Source: Carallia brachiata (taxonomy: Eukaryota; Streptophyta; Magnoliopsida; Malpighiales; Rhizophoraceae). Taken from it: a stretch of DNA of 64,000 nt. Positions 23,655-35,501 of this stretch are shown piece after piece. Location of the stretch: NCBI GenBank assembly GCA_021464245.1, contig JADCRB010000053.1, forward strand, positions 1,187,872 to 1,251,871, given 5' to 3'. The number at the start of each line of letters is the position of its first letter. Position 1 is the first letter of the stretch. The notes below the pieces were generated by a model that worked only from the letters and a program-made list of their open reading frames with translations, made no database searches and was not told the origin of the DNA. The position numbers were made by a program, and so were the translations under genes.

Positions 23655-26600
23655 GGCAGGAATAATACCTAGCGATTTCGATAAGCTGTGCAACCTCCAA
23701 ATGTTATATTTGGGATCCAACAGGCTTAGTGGTGCTATACCTTCGAAATTCTCTAATCTCTCCATGATGATAGTCATTGATCCAAATTTTAATCACTTCT
23801 CTGGTCATCTTCCATCAGACATAGGCCATTGGCTCACAAATCTTGAGGGGCTTTGCCTGCATGGAAGTCAGTTCAGTTGACCAATTCCCAATTCCATCTT
23901 CAATGCTTCGCAGCTTACTGATCTAGGCTTGTCCGCGAACTCTTTTTCTGGCTTTATCCCTGCTTCACTAGGAAATTTGAGAAATCTACTGAGGCTTTCC
24001 CTGGTGGATAATTTTTTGACTGTCAGCTCTTCAACCCCAGAATTGAGCTTCTTTTCAACTTTGGCAAACTGCAAACATTTTGAATATCTAGCGCTTGATC
24101 ATAATCGATTGGATACCAGGCTTCCTATTTCCATAGGGAACCTATCTGTTTCTCAATTTTTTGCCATCGGTTGCAGATGAAAGGGCCCCATTCCACAGAA
24201 AATTGGTAATTGGAGCAATTTATAGCACTAAGTCTTGAAGATAATGATTTCACAGGAAAAATTCCAAGTAGATTTGGTAACTTAAAGAATCTTCAGGCTA
24301 TGTCTCTTAGGGGCAACAAATTACGAGGATCCATCCCACATGAACTATGCAATTTAAAGAAAGTGGGCTACTTTCACTTGGGAAACAATAGGCTCTTTGG
24401 ATTATTACCTGCATGCCTGGGGAATCTTACATCTTTGAGAGAAGTCTCTTTGGCTTCCGACAGATTCACTGGCACAATACCTCGACCTTTTGGAACTGCA
24501 AAATATCTCGACAGTAAACTTGTCGTAAAATTATGAGGATGAGTCTTGGCGCAATGGTTGAGTTGCTCCTTTAATGACCTCTAGGTCACAGGTTCGAAGC
24601 GTAGAAACAGTCTTTTGGCAGAAATATAAGGGTAAGGTTGCGTACATATACGTCCACTCTCTCCTTACTTCCAAAATATGCCGGGGAGCATTTTGTACAC
24701 CGGGTGAACCCTTTAAACTTGTCGTCAAATTATCTGAGTAGGTCTTTATCACTGGAGATTGCGAATTCAAAGGTTTTGACAGTGTTAGATTTATCCAGTG
24801 ATGAACTATCTGGCGGTATCCCAAATGGCATTGAAGGACTCATATATCTACGGTATCTCTATTTAACAAATAACAGGCTAGATGGGTATATGCCTCAGTC
24901 ATTTGGTGACTTGGTTAGTTTGGAATTCCTTGACTTATCAAGCAACAACCTGTCTGGAGTAATTCGGAAGACCCTGGAGAAACTCATTTATCTCAAATAT
25001 TTCAATGTTTCCTTCAATAAATTACGAGGATTGGTTCCTGATGGAGGACCATTTGCAAACTTCTCAGCTGAATCATTTATAAGAAATGAAGCGTTGTGCT
25101 GTTCAACTCAAATGCACCTTCCACCATGGGATGGTACCATTCGTCGACCATCCAAGGCAAGGATCTGCATATTGATACTCCTTTTGCAAATAATAGCATC
25201 CGTGTTTCTGTTACTTGCCTTTGTTTTCATATTCATAAGAAAACGCAGAGAAAATGATACGGTTTCAAATCAAGGACGGTTGACACCGTTCACAACATGG
25301 ACGAGAATTTCATACCATGAACTTGAGCTTGCGACCGATGGATTCAATGAAAGCAACCTGCTTGGTAGAGGGAGTTTTGGCTCGGTGTACAAAGGGACTC
25401 TTTCAGATGGAATGACAGTTGCAGTAAAGGTATTCAATTTATGGCTAGACGGAGCATTTTTAAGCTTTGATACTGAATGTGAAATCTTGCGGAATCTTCG
25501 ACATAGAAATCTTGTCAAAATCTTCAGTAGCTGCAGTACCCCTGATTTCAAAGCACTAATACTTGAGTGCATGGCTAATTGGAGTCTCGAGAAGTGGTTG
25601 TATTCTCAAAACTATTTTCTTGATGTCATTGAGAGGTTGAATATTGTGATAGATATTGCATCAACATTGGGATACCTCCATTACAGCTGCGCTGTACCTG
25701 TGGTACATTGTGAGCTAAAGCCTAGCAATGTCGTGCTAGACGGTGATAAGGTCGTACATCTGAGTGATTTTGGCATTGAAAACTTTTAGGTGAAGGACAT
25801 TCCATGACACAGACCATGACTCTAGCTACAGGCTATATGGCAATAGGTAACTTCTCTACTTTGTACTTTTTTTTTTTTTTTTTTTTTTTGTCCATTGAAA
25901 GTTTTAAATAAAGTATGGGCTAAACAATAAGGTAGTCTTCCCCATCTTATAGCACCCTCCATTCCAGATGTAACAGGATTGATGTCAATTTTACGAAAAC
26001 GAAAATATCACATATTATTTATAATGACCGTTAGTTGTATATTTTTAATTTTTTGATAAATAATTTCAATTAATAAGGGATCGCATATGTGCAACCAACT
26101 GTCATGTTCATATAATATTGGCTTGCATCTATTCTGCGATAAATTCTCTACATCCGTATAATGGAGCTCCTCTGGAGTAACATAGAGATTTCATCAGTTA
26201 AGCTGACACCCCCACTTTTCCTACATGTACTTTACAAAATTTTAGCTTCCATTTAGTGTAGACTGCAATTTTTTTGTTACAATAATAACACAAATTAAAA
26301 TGCAGAGTATGGATGAGAAGGAATTATATCCACAAAGGGTGATGTTTACAGCTACGGTATCTTACTGATGGAAACATTTACGAGAACAAAGCCTACAGAT
26401 GAAAGGTTTGCAGGAGAAACAAGCTTGAAGCACCAGATCGAACAAGCTTTGCCCTTTGGAGTAGCACAGGTAATGGGTGCAAATTTACTGAGAACAGACG
26501 AAGAACATTCGGTAGCTAAAGAGGAGTAAGTAACATCCATCTTGGAGTTGGCTTTACAACGTTCTGAAGATTCACCTGAGAAAAGGAACAACATGAAAGA

Positions 26601-26670
26601 TGTTTCTGTTGCCCTCAAGAAGACCAGGGAAAAGTTTCGAAAACGTATCGAACTGCCTCGCTGTCGTTGA
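23655..26670 (+). pseudogene. RLK-B: decayed LRR receptor-like kinase
   Basis: LRR units run from 23655 (after an acceptor-like 'TTTGGCAG') to about 24530, with stops at 23878 and 24178 and a frame change near 24200. A SINE interrupts them at 24535-24713. From 24714 the last repeats, transmembrane helix (near 25170-25240) and kinase lie in one frame to 25788. The kinase has 'GRGSFGSVYKG' and 'AVKVF', but the catalytic loop reads 'VVHCELKPSN', with the proton-acceptor Asp changed to Glu. One lost base before the activation loop creates the stop at 25787. The last exon (26306-26670) ends 'FRKRIELPRCR' and has two in-frame stops. Family: LRR-XII, non-RD. It has no N-terminal part. Confidence 0.88.
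24535..24713 (+). mobile_element. tRNA-derived SINE (Au/TS-like) in RLK-B
   Basis: The 179-bp insert starts 'GAGGATGAGTCTTGGCGCAA' with an A-box ('GGCGCAATGGTTGAG') and a B-box ('GGTCACAGGTTCGAAGC') as in Pol III-transcribed SINEs. The body has 'GGTAAGGTTGCGTACATA' and ends near 'GTACACCGGGTGAACCCTT', as in Au-type plant SINEs. Flanks 24515-24534 and 24714-24733 ('TAAACTTGTCGTAAAATTAT' and one-base variant) form a 20-bp duplication. Confidence 0.88.
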
Positions 26671-27247
26671 TCTGTCTTGTACTTTGATATTTCCTTGAGA
26701 TTGAGCACTAACATCATATCGTTGATCTTACTGGATATGGTTCAATTTTATTTTTCAGTTTTGAAAAATGGGGGTTCAACCAAAATGAGCACAATGCTAT
26801 TTTATATATTTTTTAAAATGTTTTAATTTAATAATATTGAATATTGTTGCTGAATATGTGCATAAAATAAATCTAACTAGATTACTCTTTTTATGATCAC
26901 TCATTGTCTTATATACAACAATAATGATAAATTTGAATAAAAAACATTATCCGAATTTGAATTTTTAAAATTTTTTAATTAAAATTAATTTTCAATCCTT
27001 TCCAGGCAATAGTTTGACAGTTTTTCTTGCTTTTTCATTTAAAAAAACCAAGTTTTTCAGTGCCGTGGTTCGGTTGTAAATCTAATTATCCGGCAAATTT
27101 GACATGGTTCGCCGAGGACGCCCTCAACCCAACCATTTTATCTTCCCCCACATTTTGAAAATCTTGTAAAGTTACTAAATTGGTGCGTACCCATATTAGC
27201 AAATTCCCTTATCAAACGAAAAAGGAAAAAGTTGAGGACCATAAGTA
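26671..27247. other. Downstream of RLK-B, nothing recognised
   Basis: AT-rich intergenic sequence without gene signals beyond the RLK-B stop. Confidence 0.4.
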
Positions 27248-27415
27248 AATAGTCAGAAAAAGCATTTAAAAATGTAACAAATTACTAATTTTATGCAATT
27301 ATATTAATTTTTTTGTAATAACAAATAAAATAATAATTTATTATATCATATTTTATTAATATAATCGCATAAATATAGTGATTTGTTTTATTCTGAACAC
27401 TTCTTCTGATTATTT
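27248..27415. mobile_element. Hairpin MITE family X, copy 1
   Basis: Nearly the whole element is an inverted repeat. The left end 'AAATAGTCAGAAAAAGCATT' matches the reverse complement of the right end 'AAATAATCAGAAGAAGTGTT', and both arms continue with 'AACAAAT' and 'AATTATATTAAT' type sequence. Related copies lie at 27946-28111 and 49114-49277. Confidence 0.7.
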
Positions 27416-27945
27416 GTATCTCGCAACGTACCAATTCTAAAAAAAATAGTATGCAACTAAGGACGGTTACTTTATCTTTCTATTTCTACTTTATCTTTCT
27501 ATTTCTGTTTCTTTTTTTTTCTTTCTTTTTATTTTCATTATTAATTTATATGTGTTACATAGACTAATTTTTATTTTGAGTTACTATTTATATTTTATTT
27601 TCATACATATAAACCTATGTGTACATATAGTCTTATGTATACTTTTAATGTTTATACTTTGTAAATACTAAGTTATATTTATCTTATAGGATAAAATTAT
27701 TGCTTATGTCTAACCACATTTATATTTACATTTAGTAAAATTTTTTGAGTAAACAATTTTATTTTGATATTGTTTTATTTTTTTTTACTTTTCCCTAATT
27801 TATTTTTTGGATCCGATAGCACTGATGTTATTATTCATTTGTCAGAAAAACAAAAAAGGAGACATTCAGTGCTATAGAAATCCGAGATTCTTGTAATTTC
27901 AAATTGCTATATTAAATAAAAGGGAACCGGTATATAACTAAGGAC

Positions 27946-28111
27946 AAATAATTAGAGGAAGTGTTTAGAATATAACAAATCACCATATTTGTATAATTGT
28001 ATTGATAAAATGTGATACCAAATTATTACTTTATTTTTTGTTACAAAAAAATTAATATGGTGGCAAAAAATTGGTGATTTGTTGTGTTATAAATATTTTC
28101 TCTGGCTATTT
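27946..28111. mobile_element. Hairpin MITE family X, copy 2
   Basis: Arms: left 'AAATAATTAGAGGAAGTGTT' and, reverse complemented right, 'AAATAGCCAGAGAAAATATT'. Both then carry 'ACAAATCACCA'. 166 bp, non-coding. Confidence 0.7.
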
Positions 28112-28359
28112 ATTTATGGCTGTCAACCTTTTTTCTTTGTTTGTTTTTTCTTTTCTTTATGGATAAGGCAAACCTTTATGCTTTTGGTTGAAGTGACAAT
28201 GGTTTCTTTTTGGGAAGAGTATTTGCGACTAATTTGTAAAAATTAAAAATTGAATTGAAATTTTAGTTATGATAAATTAAAAATTAAAATCGAATCAAAA
28301 TTTGTAAAATAATTTATAATTATCATTGTATATAACATAAATAAGCAATTATATATATT

Positions 28360-28471
28360 CAAAAGGTTGGGCTCTACATGGGCTTTGATTATCAGGCTCG
28401 GCCAAGTCCACTAGGGCATAAGCCTTAGAGCCTAATCCACCAAAAGCCCATGTAGAGTCCAACCTTTTGAG
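28360..28471. repeat. Near-perfect 27-bp inverted repeat hairpin
   Basis: 'CAAAAGGTTGGGCTCTACAT' onward (28360-28386) is matched by its reverse complement at 28443-28469 with one difference. The loop is about 56 bases. It may be a small MITE or the end of a larger element. Confidence 0.7.
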
Positions 28472-29218
28472 CACAGCCAACACAGGTCGCGCTGAGCCAG
28501 CTCGCAGGAGACCCTCCAAGCTTTCTGACTCTCAAATTATCCTCTCAATAGACTCACATCACCCATCAACATCCATCAAGCAAAGAACACGTTCTTGTCA
28601 GGTATTAAAATACTACCAAAGTCAGAGTGGGTATAAAAGCAGGAGCAGTGCACACTAAAAGGGGGTCTCGGTCATAACTCCATCCATACTTCATTCATGT
28701 AAATTGCAGGTCATCTTTCTAACTCAACTCTCCATTCCCCCACTTTTCACTAAGTCACTCATAATTCTATCCTTACTTCATTCTTGCAAACTCCAAGTCA
28801 TCTCTCTAACTCAACTCTCCACTCTCCACTCTCCCACTTTTCACTAAGCCATTGTCACACACTCATAAGTACCTTTACACATGAGACGTGAGTCTGGCTC
28901 TCACAAGCCTCGCACGAAGACTCTCAGTGCATCCTTCCTCCACTCGTTTTGTTATTAACTTGAGAGTCGGAATGCTTATGCTAACGACATGCCTTAACCT
29001 AAGCCTTTATCTTTTCTTAAGGCCATCAAAACAACCCAACAATAGCTAAGCGTCCAATTAAAGACACTTCGATTCTGTTCAGTTAACTATGATTTTGAAA
29101 AACTAAAACCAAAACCGAATGAAAAATTTTGGTTTCATCTATTTGTTTAATTTATTACAAAATTCAATTCCGTTAACTTAAATTTTAGTTCTAACTAATT
29201 CAATTTTGTTGGTCCAAG
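28472..29218. repeat. Retroelement-like region with imperfect tandem duplication
   Basis: Two imperfect direct copies at about 28673-28756 and 28757-28853 share 'TCTAACTCAACTCTCCA' and 'CCCACTTTTCACTAAG'. Upstream is a TATA-like 'GTATAAAAGCAGGAGC'. The composition is richer in C than its surroundings and might be an LTR, but no ends were found. Confidence 0.4.
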
Positions 29219-29227
29219 GAAATTTGT

Positions 29228-30486
29228 GGGAAATTTACATTTGTCACTCTATAAATAGGGTGTATTTACAACTCACATCCTTTAATTTCGAAAATTATAA
29301 AAAACATACTAATATTTTTTTTTGCGATTGCAAACAACATACTCTGTTAAATGACCGTTAGTGAAAGTTGATTTTGATTGTAAAATTGCCATTATAAATA
29401 ACATAAAAATCTAAAATACTCTTATAAAATATCTAAAAAATTGTTTGTCTTCTTCTTCATACCTAAATCACGCACTGTAACCCTAATTCTTTTCATCAAC
29501 CATTGTTCACAGCTGCAGCATCATCATTGTTACCGTTTCTCCTTTTCTTCTCCTCCAAGCCCATACCCCCAAAGAGAAAAAAATAATAATAATAAATCCA
29601 CAAATCCAAAAAACCCATCAAAATCCATTATTTTTCTTTACAATCTCCATTGATTTCTATAGTTTTGATGCATCACCAAACTTCCACAAAAATTCTAATT
29701 GCATAAATTAAAATAAATTTCATAAATCTTTCAATACCTCTAACCCCAAGGAATACCAACCACTTCAACACCACTAACACAAACACCGCACCTAGAAAAT
29801 CTCCTCACCAGAGGTGAGATGCCACCCAAATTCGACTGGCAAAGCCCTTGTCTTTCACCAAGAAGGTCCTCAAGCACCACCACAATCCCCATTGCCACCA
29901 CCTCCACCACTAACTTGCAGCCGAGCCACCCACACCGACTTTACCTCCTTAAAATGCGCTACTTGTGGTTGTCATTGTAACGTTTACCGTCATGAGCTTG
30001 AGGAATTCCCTCCCTCCTTAAACACCATCACCACAATCAAATACTAACCCCACCATTGCCATTACCCTCTAGCGTCGTTGTCGTCACCTTCACAAGCCCC
30101 CCAACAGGACAAAAGCCTTAATTTAACATTTCCCCCACCAATCTCCTCCAATGAAAATCCTATGAAAATTTTAAAATTTTTATTTCCCATGAAAATTCTT
30201 TTTAGTTTTGTTAGCTGTTAAGAGAAACCAAAATTTTATTTTTGTGTTTTGGTTTTGGTGTTGGATTAAGAGAAAAGATGAAGATAGAAAGTGGCTGAAT
30301 TGTAGAATAAAATTAGGATTTTTGAACTTTAAAATATATATGAGGCTATTATGGTCAATTTACACTTTCTGTTTGAGTTGACTAACGACTGTTAGTCAGA
30401 ATATGTTTTTTGTAATTTTTTTAAATTAAGGGATATTAATTATAAATATACCTTATTTTTATGATGATAACAAATATAAATTTTCC
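29228..30486. mobile_element. Pack-MULE-like element carrying a ZF-HD fragment
   Basis: The left end ('GGGAAATTTACATTTGTCAC') matches the reverse complement of the right end ('GGAAAATTTATATTTGTTAT'), and similarity continues for about 190 bases ('CCTTTAATTT', 'AAAAAACATA', 'CGTTAGT'). Flanks are GAAATTTGT (29219-29227) and GAAATTTAT (30487-30495), a 9-bp duplication with one change. The interior is gene-like and contains a ZF-HD zinc-finger piece. Confidence 0.75.
29814..30047 (+). pseudogene. Fragment resembling ZF-HD zinc-finger homeodomain gene
   Basis: Residues 44-64 of a 77-codon frame read 'TSLKCATCGCHCNVYRHELE', close to the 'SLKCAACGCHRNFHRRE' signature of the ZF-HD dimerisation zinc finger of plant transcription factors. 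The Cys-x2-Cys-x-Cys-His core is kept, but later residues (Arg-Asn-Phe-His) are altered. The preceding proline-rich stretch and the following Thr-rich end also fit the family loosely. The first half of the finger and the homeodomain are missing. It lies inside a Pack-MULE-like element. Confidence 0.6.
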
Positions 30487-30495
30487 GAAATTTAT

Positions 30496-33368
30496 AATTC
30501 TTTAAACACCCCTATTTAGGTTCCTTCCTAATTTATTATTCATGGCACATTTCCTTTGTCGGGATTTTTCTTTTCTTTTTTTTTTTTTTTTTGTTGCAAG
30601 CAATGACACGCATCAGGCGAATTGTGTCTCTATTGCGTAGATCAACGGCCACATTTGTGCCCGGCTACTTGTCAGCAACGACTACAAAAGGTTTTTTTTT
30701 TTTTCCTTTTTTTAAGTATTTTGTTGAAGGTTTTTTTTTCTTTTTATAAATGACTCAATCATTAGGTTTTTATTTTTTAAATGCTGGATCTTAGTTTCTA
30801 AAAATTACATTAGAACTCGACTAATTCTATTTGATTTTTTGTCAAACCTCTTGTAGGAAGAGCTTTCCCATTGTCAATTTTTCATATACAAACCTTTAAT
30901 TTAAAATTTTACTTAAAAAGAACCAAATTCTGTTTACTTAGATCAATAGTTGTTAGTAAATGACTCAATTATTCTCTAATATGCGCCCATAATTTTATTC
31001 AATGATATAGCAAAAACTTTAAAATATTTCATAATTATTCAATCATATCACTTTTTTTTTTTGGATTAAATATCATATTTTTTTCTTTGTTTTATAAAAT
31101 AAGTAAGCGGAAGTGGAGCCTCGCAAACCTGCCAAAGAGAATTGCACTATACAAAAGATAGTGATTCGGCATGGACTCGGCCCAGGCCCACTACTAGACG
31201 TTTCAATTCTGCTAACCAAACTTAGACCGTGATGGTGGGTCATGCCAGGTATGCCCAGTTATTGTTCGTTGCAAGCCCTGCCAGGGCACTACACACATTG
31301 GACCTGGTTATTGGTTATTGAAGTTGCATTGTATGGTTTTTTTTTTTTTTTTGTTTAATGACTAATGGGATCATAAAAGATAACGAGAAAGAATGCTGTT
31401 AAGAAGACCTAATAATAGTTAAAGTAATAGGAGATAATAACATCCAATTAAAAGATTTAACGTTTACAATTTAGTTCTCCTCATTCTCCTATAACATTGG
31501 CTACCCGTTCCAAAGAAAAAAAAACTAATAATACTTATTATTATTAGCGTATATTTCATATTAATTTTTTAAGAAAAGATACATATTGTAATACGATAAC
31601 TATTATTGATAATTTAATTGTTAGCATAATTTTGAAATATATATCTATATCTATATAATATATATAATTACAAAAGAGAGAAAGTTTTTTCTAAAGTCTG
31701 AAAGTCTTTTTAGCTTAGGTGGAATGTTTCCTACTTTTTCGAGTTTTTGATATTTTAATTATTTTTATAAATTTAATTAAAATATACTATTATAATAAAC
31801 TCACTATTTAATTTAAATTTCATTTAATAACTACTATCCGTATACTCATATTAAATTTAAATTTCTTTACAGTCATGAATCATTATAATAAAGAATTTCA
31901 TTTAACCATTGTTATCCAAATATAAAAAGAAAGAGTTTTAATTTTAGTCAACTCTTAATTTTGATAGAGATAAAAAAATTTACATTTTATTAAGCTTGTG
32001 TATGTAGTCTTTATTAAATTAATAAATTCAATTATTAATCGGTAGTAGAATTCTTACTAGGTACTTTTATCTAAAAAAGCAAATTTATCCTAAATACAAT
32101 ATTATCTCTTTTAATCTCTACATTAATCTCTTACCCCTTACTCTCCTAAAACATATCCACTACATCTCTTACAAACCTTATAAATATCACATTGCATATT
32201 TCTTTTTCTTTTTTTTTGGCTTCTCAATGATCTTAACTTCCTGTCTATTGTTCTTATTATTTTTCTTTTTTTAATGTCGTTTTGTGGGGTTATTTTACTT
32301 TTTTTTTTCTTTGGGTTGAGTTTTTATCCTTGCTTCTCAATCATCATATCTTTTTACCGTGTTTGTGGTTCTGTTCTTATTATTTTTCTTTTTTTTTTTT
32401 TGTGTTGTTATGTGGTGTTATTTTATTTGCTTCATAAGTTCACTTCCTTTTATTTAGATAATGAAAGGATACCTTTTGATAATTGCGTTTTCTTGTGGCT
32501 GGCTTGGTTCCTTTAATTGGTAAGTATGTTCTCTCTCTTCTTTCAACGTGCTTATTGTGCATGCATATGTTCTATATATGAAAGTACCGCATGAAGATCA
32601 TTGACGAGTGCTTTAATTTAGCTTTGTTTCAATGGCCATGAAGGTGAGGTTGTCCTTTTTCGCTTAGTAGCAAAATCCTTATATTTAGAAGGACCAAAAA
32701 AAAATCCCTATATTTAGGAAGTCATTTAAAAAAAAATGTATTATATTTGTATATTTGACTTTATCCAATTACTTGCATATTATCCAATTGTCACTTAAGA
32801 GTGGTTGTCATGAAAGAGGACTCTTCCATTCAATTTTGTGTTTTGTCCTTATTTTGCTTTTGCTTTTATTTCAGTGCTAGCCGTGTATATTTACTTTTCT
32901 GCTTCTTTCTTCTTTTTACCTTCACTTCGGTAGGTGTTTTGTTCTAATTTGATTCTTGGATATTTATTGGAATTAATAAAAATTTAATTGCGTTTATAAT
33001 AGTTACTTCTTTTTGGATTTTTATTTTTGTTCTCTCTAGATTTGTAGGGCAACGTCATCGATTTTTTTATAAAAATTGCATCATTTTGCTATTTTTGTTA
33101 ATTTTCTTAATTTTTAAATTATGTTAAACTATCATATTATAACATAAATAAGTTGAAAAATGAACATATTGAGCGCGGCTTTAAAAACTAGGTCTCCGAT
33201 GGCAATAACCGCCAATGAAATGCTTTGGACACGTTTTTACTGACGCAGTTCCAACGAAATCTTTTACTCCGTGGTCCCGTCGCCGGGAATGTTCTTCAAT
33301 AGAACAACTACGTAGAGCCGCAAATCAAAACAAGTAATGCACCAAAAAAATAAAAGTCGTAGCACGAG
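30496..33368. other. Long intergenic stretch
   Basis: AT-rich with many T-tracts. A less AT-rich patch at about 31110-31330 and another at 33180-33330 might be relics of genes or elements, but no family was recognised. The frame at 32274-32516 is a T-run artefact. Confidence 0.4.
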
Positions 33369-33373
33369 ATGAT

Positions 33374-34314
33374 TGTGAAAATGGGACTCGTACGTTTTAA
33401 ACTTGCAATAGTTAGACTGAGAAAATACAGATACAAATTACAAATAAAAATTTAAAATTTATGCGGATTCTATCTATGATAAATCATCTGATTAATGTTC
33501 GTGTGTGATATCGTTAAGGGCTGCGATGACTTGATCTTGACTGAAAGAGGTTGAATTTCTACAGCGTAATATTGAACTATAAGGAAATGGATTCTACTGA
33601 GGGCCGAGACTTGATCTCAGGGGATGCTAGAACCCCGATGAGGGGCGTACAAACTTGATCTCGTTCGAAATGGTCTGGTTCTGGTGAGGACCGTATTGGC
33701 TTGGTCTCAGGTGAATTGATTTGATTCCACTAAACGCCAGAACTTGATCTTACTCTGATTGTTTAACTTCACTGAGGGCCGTAGAGGCTTTATCTTAGGT
33801 GGACTGGCGTAAAAAACTTAATCTCAAACAGATATTAATATTTTAGATTTATACTTTTACGGATTCAGATCTGAGACACCGGAAAATATAAACCCAAAAT
33901 ATGCTTGGAAATAAAATACAGCAATTTTTTTGGATTTTGTACCTGAGATATCTTCCTCAAAAGAGTTAGGAGAATATACCGTAAAATACAAAAATATAGG
34001 AAAAAGAGAAATTTTCTTGAGAGATTTTTAAATTTTTCTTTTTTCTCAAGTTTTCTCTATTTTTCTATTTATAGATTTGCTAAATTTTTTTGAAAATAGG
34101 GGGCGATGGCCTATTTATATGCATTCATTTCCTGTGTGAAAACTCATATGGGAAAAGATATTTTCAATTCCTTGGTCAGCAGTTGTCGATCTTAAATTTC
34201 CAAGGTCGGCAACGCCGACCATTGACCGATGATTTCTTTTGTTTTTTTTTTTTGTTCTCTTCTAGAAGTTGACCTTTTAGATTTTTTTTTTTATAATTTA
34301 AATGCATGTTTACA
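33374..34314 (-). repeat. 3' LTR of the gypsy element
   Basis: Direct copy of the LTR at 40944-41867 with scattered substitutions and small indels. It contains a repeated 'GGGCCG...CTTGATCTCA' theme. The minus-strand start is 'TGTAAACATGC', preceded by a purine tract ('GTGGGGGCATT', 34315-34325). Confidence 0.93.
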
Positions 34315-34329
34315 AATGCCCCCACTTCA

Positions 34330-35490
34330 AGGGTTTGCGAATATTAACTCTAGGGATGTGATTCGAAACGAGTCTTGAAGTCCAGCTTGAAACTTGAGAC
34401 GTCTTGATGAACATTGAATCTTGGAGTCTCCTAACTTCGGTTAGACCTGCTTTTGTTGGATCTCAATAAGAAACCGATACGATCTTGAGGAAGTCAGTCT
34501 TCCAGCCAATATAAAAATTAAAACTCTGGCTCCGCCTGATGTTGAGCTTCCATAGCTCGCAAAGGTTCTTTGAAATTCCATATCTCTAGTGAGGATGATC
34601 TGGTAGGCTAAGAATTTGAACCTCCTCACGAGGAAGGCCTAGGACTATGGAACTTCAAGGTTGCACATGGGGAGATGGGCTATAGTGATGATTCATGAGT
34701 CTACTTTGACGTAAGGAGAGTAGTTGGAACTTCCCTATACGTCGTTGCATCTGTAGGTTCAGGAGGACGATCGCAACTTCTCAACTCGCTGCGATAGATG
34801 TAAACTAAGGAGAGTTATTGGAATTCCATGACACCGATAGCATTGAAAACTGAGTTTTGAGGGCTTTTAGGGATCTTTCGAGGAGGACTACTCATTCTCT
34901 TCTTAGCTCGTGCGCCTCTAACTCCTTGATCAAAGAACTTCCTAAGACAAGTGTAGAAACTAGCCATTTTCTTTCTAAGAGAAAGAAGAGCTGAGGGGGT
35001 GAGTGTTGTGATTCGGACATGCATGATATATATACAGACTAAAAAGATTTTTTTTTTTTGAAAAGTCAAAAGAAAGAGCGTAGAATCTGGTTGGGTCCTC
35101 CACATCCCTTTCCTCCATAAGAGACAAAAGAGACAGCGGTTGACGTGTGTCACGAAAGTCGTTACCGTGTGCTACCAAAGTCGTTGCACCTTATTTTGTC
35201 AGTCGTCTTGGTGGGGCCCGAGGTGCAGCTCTAAGTCAAGCCTTACCTCATTTGGCGAGCCGACAATGTTGACGCTGCTAGAGCCTTCTGTCCGGTTGAT
35301 GCTGCCAGAATATTTTGGAAAGAGAGGCAAAGTTTCGCCAGAATAATTTCTTTCTGCAGGAATGAGAGGCAAAGTTTCGTCGGTATTACTTCTTCCCGCT
35401 AGAAAATTTCTTCTTTAACTTAAGTTCCCGTGAGGGATGAACCCTTAACTGACTCTGTAAGACCACCAGGACCAGTATACATGCTCCCAC
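34330..35490 (-). other. Unassigned internal part of the gypsy element, 3' side
   Basis: Lies between the WOX-like frame and the 3' LTR. Short basic frames (for example 34815-34966, minus) show no recognised family. It could be a 3' untranslated part or a second captured exon. Confidence 0.4.
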
Positions 35491-35501
35491 AAGCTACGAC
35501 T

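Noticed and set aside
24531..24824. Minus-strand 97-codon frame
   Set aside because: Antisense shadow of the SINE and the LRR-coding strand of RLK-B.
32274..32516. 80-codon Phe/Leu-rich frame
   Set aside because: Produced by T-runs in AT-rich DNA; no family features.
33180..33368. Host exon interrupted by the gypsy element
   Set aside because: The patch is less AT-rich, but no protein family was recognised and no continuation was found after 41872.
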